From: Streptomyces sp. NBC_00271
Lineage (GTDB): Bacteria; Actinomycetota; Actinomycetes; Streptomycetales; Streptomycetaceae
Assembly (NCBI RefSeq): GCF_036178845.1
Contig: NZ_CP108070.1
Span: 3,596,001 to 3,660,000, forward strand
DNA length: 64,000 nt
Reading direction: 5' to 3'
Shown: positions 60,250 through 64,000 of the stretch, one piece after another
Layout of the letters: every line of letters starts with the position of its first letter
Position numbering within the stretch: the first letter of the stretch is position 1
Program-made: the position numbers and the translations under genes
Notes under the pieces: model-generated
The model's input: the letters and a program-made list of their open reading frames with translations, nothing else
What the model was told of the DNA's origin: nothing
Database searches by the model: none

Positions 60250-61293
60250 ATGAGCACGAACGACCCCGCGGCACACCTCTTCACGGCTGTGCACGAGGGT
60301 GACGAGGACGCGGTGGTACGGCTGCTGCGCTCCGGTGTGAGCCCGGACGCGGTGGACGAGGACGGCCAGACGGCGCTGTATCTCGCGGCGGTGAGCGACC
60401 GGCCCGGCGTCGTACGACTGCTGCTGGTGGCCGGCGCCGCGCCCGACCGGCTCAGCCAGGGCACGGACGCGCCGCTGTGCGGGGCGGCGTGCGGTGGGCA
60501 CACGGAGGTCGTACGCGCCCTGCTGGCGGCCGGGGCCGCGCCGGACACGGTGGAGGAGTTCGGGTTCACGGCGCTGACGTGGGCGGTGCGGCTGGGGCGG
60601 GTCGCGGTGGTGAGGGAGCTTCTCGTGGCGGGCGCGGACCCCGACCGCCCGGGCCCGACCGGTGAACCCCCGCTCGTCGCGGCCGCCCGCCGTGGCTCGC
60701 CCGGCTGTGTACGCGCCCTCCTGCGGCACGGAGCGCGGGCGCGGTCGGCGGCGCTCGCCGAGGCCCACCGCCGGCTCACCGTCGATGTGGAGACCGAGGT
60801 GCGCGCGGGCCTGGAAGAGACCTGGGGCCCGGGCCACCCCTCCGTCACCCACCGCTACCCGCAGGACGGCGGCATCACCGTGGAGGTCCAACTCCTTGAC
60901 CCCGCCGGGAATCCCGTCGCGAGCAACGACCAGCAGACGGGCCACGCCGCGATAGCGACCATCCTCGAATCCGCCCTCGGCATCACCGCGCCCGCCGCCG
61001 AACTGGCCGCCCGCGCCCTGCGCCCCGCCGACCCCGACAACGACGACTGGACCGAGGCGGCGACGGCGCTGGGCCTGCGCGGCGACGAGGAGACGTTCCG
61101 GGCGGCGGTCGAGTGGTGCGCCGCCCCCGACCCCCTCCGCCAGGCCTTCGGCGCGGACGTACTGGGCCGCCTGGGCAACCCCCACGGCCTGCCGATCCTG
61201 CGCGTCCTCACCGGCGCGACCGTCCCCGTGATCCGCGACCGGGCGGCGAGCGCGCTGGCGCGGCTCGACTCCCCCGGCCCGTCCGGTCCTTGA
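60250..61293 (+). CDS. Ankyrin-repeat protein
   Basis: 347 residues. Four to five ankyrin repeats in the first 175 residues (for example DGQTALYLAAVSDRPGVVRLLLVAGAAPD, TDAPLCGAACGGHTEVVRALLAAGAAPD, GFTALTWAVRLGRVAVVRELLVAGADPD), then an unrelated helical half with two HEAT-like stretches (ALGLRGDEETFRAAVEWCAAPDPLRQAFGADVLGRLGN, LTGATVPVIRDRAASALARL). Both modules mediate protein binding. GAGGG and a small CTCGCG/CGCGAG hairpin lie just before the ATG. Probably a partner of the preceding metalloprotease-like protein; function unknown. Confidence 0.88.
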   Translation: MSTNDPAAHLFTAVHEGDEDAVVRLLRSGVSPDAVDEDGQTALYLAAVSDRPGVVRLLLVAGAAPDRLSQGTDAPLCGAACGGHTEVVRALLAAGAAPDTVEEFGFTALTWAVRLGRVAVVRELLVAGADPDRPGPTGEPPLVAAARRGSPGCVRALLRHGARARSAALAEAHRRLTVDVETEVRAGLEETWGPGHPSVTHRYPQDGGITVEVQLLDPAGNPVASNDQQTGHAAIATILESALGITAPAAELAARALRPADPDNDDWTEAATALGLRGDEETFRAAVEWCAAPDPLRQAFGADVLGRLGNPHGLPILRVLTGATVPVIRDRAASALARLDSPGPSGP

Positions 61294-61305
61294 ACCACGC
61301 GGCCC

Positions 61306-62229
61306 TCAGGGATACCCCGCCCCGTACACCGCCCCCGGAACCTCCGCCTCCGCCAGCAGCTTCAGGGCCGTGTCGCCTGCCTCGGACGGGGTCCAGCGGG
61401 CGCCCTTGTCCGCGGTGGGGCCCGGCCGCCAGCCCTCCATGACGGTGATGCGGCCGCCCTCGGTCTCGAAGACGCGGCCGGTGACTCCGGTGCTCGCGCA
61501 CGCGCCGAGCCAGACGACGAGGGGGGAGACGTTCTCGGGGGCCATCGCGTCGAAGGATTCGGCGTCGGGGGCCGCCATGGTGTCCGCGAAGGTGCGTTCG
61601 GTCATCCGGGTGCGGGCCGCGGGGGCGATCGCGTTGACCTGGACGCCGTAGCGGCCCAGTTCGGCCGCGGCGACCAGGGTCAGGCCGATGATCCCGGCCT
61701 TGGCGGCGCTGTAGTTGCCCTGTCCGACCGAACCCAACAGACCCGCCCCGCTGCTGGTGTTGACGACCCTGGCCCGGGGCGTGCGGCCGTCCTTCGCCTC
61801 CGCCCGCCAGTGCGCCGCCGCGTGCTTCAGCGGCAGGAAGTGGCCCTTGAGGTGGACGCGCAGCACGGCGTCCCAGTCGTCCTCGTCGAGGTTGACGAGC
61901 ATCCGGTCGCGCAGGAACCCCGCGTTGTTGACGAGGGTGTCCAGGCGTCCGTACGTCTCCAGCGCGGTGCGTACGAGGGAGGCGGCCCCGTCGGTGGTGG
62001 CGATGTCGCCGCCGTGGGCCACCGCCTGTCCGCCCGCCGCCCGGATCTCCGCCACGACCCGCGCGGCCGGGCTGTCGGGGCCGGGCGTGCCGTCGAGGCC
62101 CACCCCGAGGTCGTTCACGACGACCCGCGCGCCCTCGGCGGCGTACGCGAGCGCGTGCGCGCGGCCGAGTCCGCGCCCGGCGCCCGTGACGATCACGACC
62201 CGCCCCTCGCACAGCAGCGGTCCACTCAT
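61306..62229 (-). CDS. SDR oxidoreductase, steroid catabolism-type (Rv3548c-like position)
   Basis: 307 residues. Classical SDR: VVIVTGAGRGLGRAHALAYAAEGARVVVNDLGVGLDG (NAD site of the 17-beta-HSD4/fabG-like type), LVNNAGF, VVNTSSGAGLLGSVGQGNYSAAKAGIIGL (Ser, Tyr, Lys catalytic residues). The extended C-terminal part (to 307) matches the 3-hydroxyacyl-CoA dehydrogenase-like SDRs of steroid or fatty-acid breakdown. It begins one base after the stop of the upstream SDR gene, so they are translationally coupled. Likely acts on CoA-linked steroid ring fragments, by context. Confidence 0.9.
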   Translation of the reverse strand: MSGPLLCEGRVVIVTGAGRGLGRAHALAYAAEGARVVVNDLGVGLDGTPGPDSPAARVVAEIRAAGGQAVAHGGDIATTDGAASLVRTALETYGRLDTLVNNAGFLRDRMLVNLDEDDWDAVLRVHLKGHFLPLKHAAAHWRAEAKDGRTPRARVVNTSSGAGLLGSVGQGNYSAAKAGIIGLTLVAAAELGRYGVQVNAIAPAARTRMTERTFADTMAAPDAESFDAMAPENVSPLVVWLGACASTGVTGRVFETEGGRITVMEGWRPGPTADKGARWTPSEAGDTALKLLAEAEVPGAVYGAGYP

Positions 62230-62230
62230 C

Positions 62231-63025
62231 TCAGTCCTCCTTGCCCGACGTGTCGAATGTGCCGGACGTACCGGACGTGCCGGCCTTGTTGGCGGTCGCC
62301 GCGTCCAGGAAGGCGGGCCGCTCGCCGCCGCCGTGGACGAGCAACGAGGCCCCGCTGATGTACCTCGCCGCGTCCGAGGCGAGGAAGACCGCGGCCCCGC
62401 CGATGTCGGACGGGTCGGCGAGGCGGCCCAGCGGGACGGTGCGGGAGACGGCCGCGATGCCGTCCTCGCCGCCGTAGTGCAGATGGGAGAGCTCGGTGCG
62501 GACCATGCCGACGACGAGGGTGTTGACCCGGACGTCGGGAGCCCACTCGACGGCCATCGAACGGGCCAGGTTCGCAAGGCCCGCCTTGGCCGCCCCGTAC
62601 GCCGCCGACCCGGGCGAGGGCCGCGCCCCGCTCACGCTGCCGATCATCACGATCGATCCCCGGGCCCGCCTGAGGTGCTCGTACGCGGCGAGCGAGGCGG
62701 TCAGCGGCACGACGAGGTTCAGCTCGATCACGCGCGCGTGGCGCCCGGCGTCCGCCTCCGTCAGTGGCCGGTAGGGCGCGCCGCCCGCGTTGTTCACCAG
62801 CACGTCGAGCCGGGGCAGCGCGGCGAAGAAGGCGTGCACGGCGGCCGGGTCGCGGAGGTCCACCGGCACGAACTCCGTGCCCTCCAGCGGTACGTCGGGG
62901 GGCCTGCGGGCACAGACCACCACGTCCGCGCCCGCCTCGACGAACGCCCGGGCGATCCCGGCCCCCACCCCACGGGTGCCGCCCGTGACGACGACGATCC
63001 TGCCCCCGAGATCCAGGTTGTCCAC
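62231..63025 (-). CDS. SDR oxidoreductase (Rv3549c-like position)
   Basis: 264 residues from a GTG with GGGAGG upstream. SDR motifs: IVVVTGGTRGVGAGIARAFVEAGADVVVCARRP, LVNNAGGAPY, IVMIGSVSGARPSPGSAAYGAAKAGLANLARSMA (Ser-Tyr-Lys), and a C-terminal substrate region ending GGGERPAFLDA. The last 20 residues are a Thr/Ser/Gly repeat tail that looks like added low complexity. First gene of the two-SDR operon, divergent from echA20. By position it corresponds to the SDR of the mycobacterial KstR2 steroid locus; substrate not proven. Confidence 0.9.
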   Translation of the reverse strand: MDNLDLGGRIVVVTGGTRGVGAGIARAFVEAGADVVVCARRPPDVPLEGTEFVPVDLRDPAAVHAFFAALPRLDVLVNNAGGAPYRPLTEADAGRHARVIELNLVVPLTASLAAYEHLRRARGSIVMIGSVSGARPSPGSAAYGAAKAGLANLARSMAVEWAPDVRVNTLVVGMVRTELSHLHYGGEDGIAAVSRTVPLGRLADPSDIGGAAVFLASDAARYISGASLLVHGGGERPAFLDAATANKAGTSGTSGTFDTSGKED

Positions 63026-63075
63026 AGGGCCTCCCGCCCGGATGCATTCACTGCTAGCTTCGAGAGTGCGCCTAA

Positions 63076-63085
63076 CAAACGTTTG
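63076..63085. promoter_or_regulatory. Short palindrome in the divergent SDR/echA20 promoter region
   Basis: CAAACGTTTG, a perfect 10-bp palindrome within CCTAACAAACGTTTGGTGGA, lies centrally in the 99-bp gap. A TetR-family repressor (KstR2 role) would be the expected regulator, but its gene is not in the window and the site differs from the KstR2 consensus I remember. Confidence 0.5.
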
Positions 63086-63124
63086 GTGGAATGGCTCTGA
63101 GGTGGAAAGGTAGCTGATGCGTCC

Positions 63125-63889
63125 ATGGGTGTCTCCACCTCGTCCCCGGAAAAGGGGATTTCCGTCGTCACGGTCGACTTCCCACCGGTGAACGCGCTGC
63201 CGGTGCGCGGCTGGTTCGACCTGGCCGACGCCCTGCGCGCGGCGGGCCGCGACCCCGGCGTCCGGTGCGTCGTGCTGACGGCCGAGGGGCGCGGTTTCAA
63301 CGCGGGCGTGGACATCAAGGAGATGCAGCGCGAGACCAGGGACAGCGGAGGCCATCGCGCGCTCATAGGGGCCAACCGCGGCTGTTTCGAGGCCTTCGCC
63401 GCGGTCTACGAGTGCGAGGTCCCCGTCGTCGCGGCGGTGCACGGCTTCTGTCTGGGCGGTGGGATCGGGCTGGTGGGGAACGCGGACGCGATCGTGGCGA
63501 GCGAGGACGCCACGTTCGGCCTGCCCGAGCTGGACCGCGGCGCCCTGGGCGCGGCCACGCATCTGGCCCGCCTGGTCCCGGGCCACCTGATGCGCGCGCT
63601 GTACTACACCTCGCGCACGGCGACCGCCGCCGAGCTGCACGCGCACGGCTCGGTGTGGCGGGTCGTGCCGCGCGAGGAACTGCCGGTCGCCGCGCTGGAG
63701 CTGGCGCGTGAGATAGCCGCCAAGGACGGCGAGCTGATCCGGCTCGCGAAGGCCGCGCTCAACGGCATCGACCCCGTGGACGTGCGCCGCAGCTACCGAT
63801 TCGAGCAGGGCTTCACCTTCGAGGCGAACCTCGGCGGGGTCGCCGACCGTGTCCGCGACACCTTCGGAAAGGAGGGGGTCGACAGGTGA
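63125..63889 (+). CDS. echA20: Enoyl-CoA hydratase-family protein, EchA20-like
   Basis: 254 residues. Crotonase fold: SVVTVDFPPVNALPVRGWFDLADALRAAGRDPGVRCVVLTAEGRGFNAGVDIKEMQR, oxyanion HGFCLGGGIGLVGNADAIVASEDATFGLPELDRGALGAATHL. EchA20 opens ring D of the steroid-derived HIEC-CoA in Mtb and Rhodococcus, acting before IpdAB opens ring C. The DRGALGAATHLARLVP stretch matches my memory of that subgroup. Its stop overlaps the ipdA start (GTGA), reinforcing the call. Confidence 0.85.
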   Translation: MGVSTSSPEKGISVVTVDFPPVNALPVRGWFDLADALRAAGRDPGVRCVVLTAEGRGFNAGVDIKEMQRETRDSGGHRALIGANRGCFEAFAAVYECEVPVVAAVHGFCLGGGIGLVGNADAIVASEDATFGLPELDRGALGAATHLARLVPGHLMRALYYTSRTATAAELHAHGSVWRVVPREELPVAALELAREIAAKDGELIRLAKAALNGIDPVDVRRSYRFEQGFTFEANLGGVADRVRDTFGKEGVDR

Positions 63890-64000
63890 GCGACAAGACG
63901 ATGACCACCGACGAGGTGGTCTCCCGGCTCCACAGCGGGATGACTCTCGGCATCGGCGGCTGGGGCTCGCGCCGCAAGCCGATGGCCCTGGTGAGAGCAC
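63886..64000 (+). CDS. ipdA: CoA-transferase-type IpdA subunit, N-terminal part (runs off the window)
   Basis: The first 38 residues are visible from a GTG: VSDKTMTTDEVVSRLHSGMT then LGIGGWGSRRKPMALVRA. GMTxGIGGWGSRRKPMA is the N-terminal signature of IpdA, the alpha subunit of the COCHEA-CoA hydrolase (steroid ring C opening), a relative of family I CoA transferases. The overlap with the EchA20-like gene and the divergent SDR pair fit the mycobacterial order echA20-ipdA-ipdB. Confidence 0.82.
   Translation, partial: MSDKTMTTDEVVSRLHSGMTLGIGGWGSRRKPMALVRA

Overview
The window is a stretch of actinobacterial chromosome, almost certainly Streptomyces. It is very GC-rich, uses GTG and TTG starts freely, and holds Streptomyces-typical small families (an SPW_0924-like peptide, a DUF6343-like membrane protein). 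Its backbone runs coaE, rpsA, polA, liv operon, ANTAR regulator, pyk. There is no phage, IS or CRISPR; it is mostly core chromosome with short accessory insertions and repeat-filled intergenic gaps.

Layout. 1-2.6 kb: start of a cytochrome P450 and a FUSC-type membrane protein. 2.6-4.0 kb: the most unusual locus, a conserved protein of unknown function (3262-3993, minus) followed at once on the same strand by a structured RNA (about 2905-3214) with two tandem tRNA-like modules in circularly permuted order. 4.0-10.5 kb: nucleotidyltransferase, RidA protein, a racemase/NCS1 transporter operon divergent from its GntR regulator with a perfect 16-bp palindrome, prolyl aminopeptidase, family-5 uracil-DNA glycosylase. 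10.5-17 kb: S4 RNA-binding protein, DoxX, acyltransferase-like protein, small membrane protein, TPR protein, coaE, PAC2 protein, amine oxidase. 17-27.5 kb: rpsA with a clear promoter and terminator, methyltransferase, HrpB helicase, DUF3068 protein, lytic transglycosylase, DUF4184 protein, serine hydrolase. 27.4-28.5 kb: two tandem-repeat fields. 28.5-34.2 kb: polA divergent from an FdhF/YdeP-type molybdopterin oxidoreductase and a thioesterase.

35-41 kb: complete branched-chain amino acid ABC transporter operon (livKHMGF). 41-48 kb: DUF2267 protein, ANTAR response regulator, tRNA-Leu(CAA) with a short variable arm, a TTA-codon-containing HTH/LAGLIDADG-like protein, pyk, SIMPL protein, Tat-exported nucleotidase. 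47.6-50.4 kb: two-gene siderophore-type module (N-hydroxylase and PLP decarboxylase). 50.4-59 kb: aminopeptidase N, response regulator, chorismate mutase, AraC regulator divergent from a GH35 beta-galactosidase, a repeat field, and a trypsin. 59-64 kb: metalloprotease-like protein, ankyrin protein, then two SDRs divergent from echA20-ipdA-like genes, the same arrangement as the Rv3548c-Rv3552 steroid C/D-ring locus of Mycobacterium tuberculosis.

Main discovery candidate: the protein plus permuted tRNA-like RNA at 2.9-4.0 kb. The fold resembles bacterial Y RNAs (YrlA), but no Ro60/Rsr gene lies in the window.
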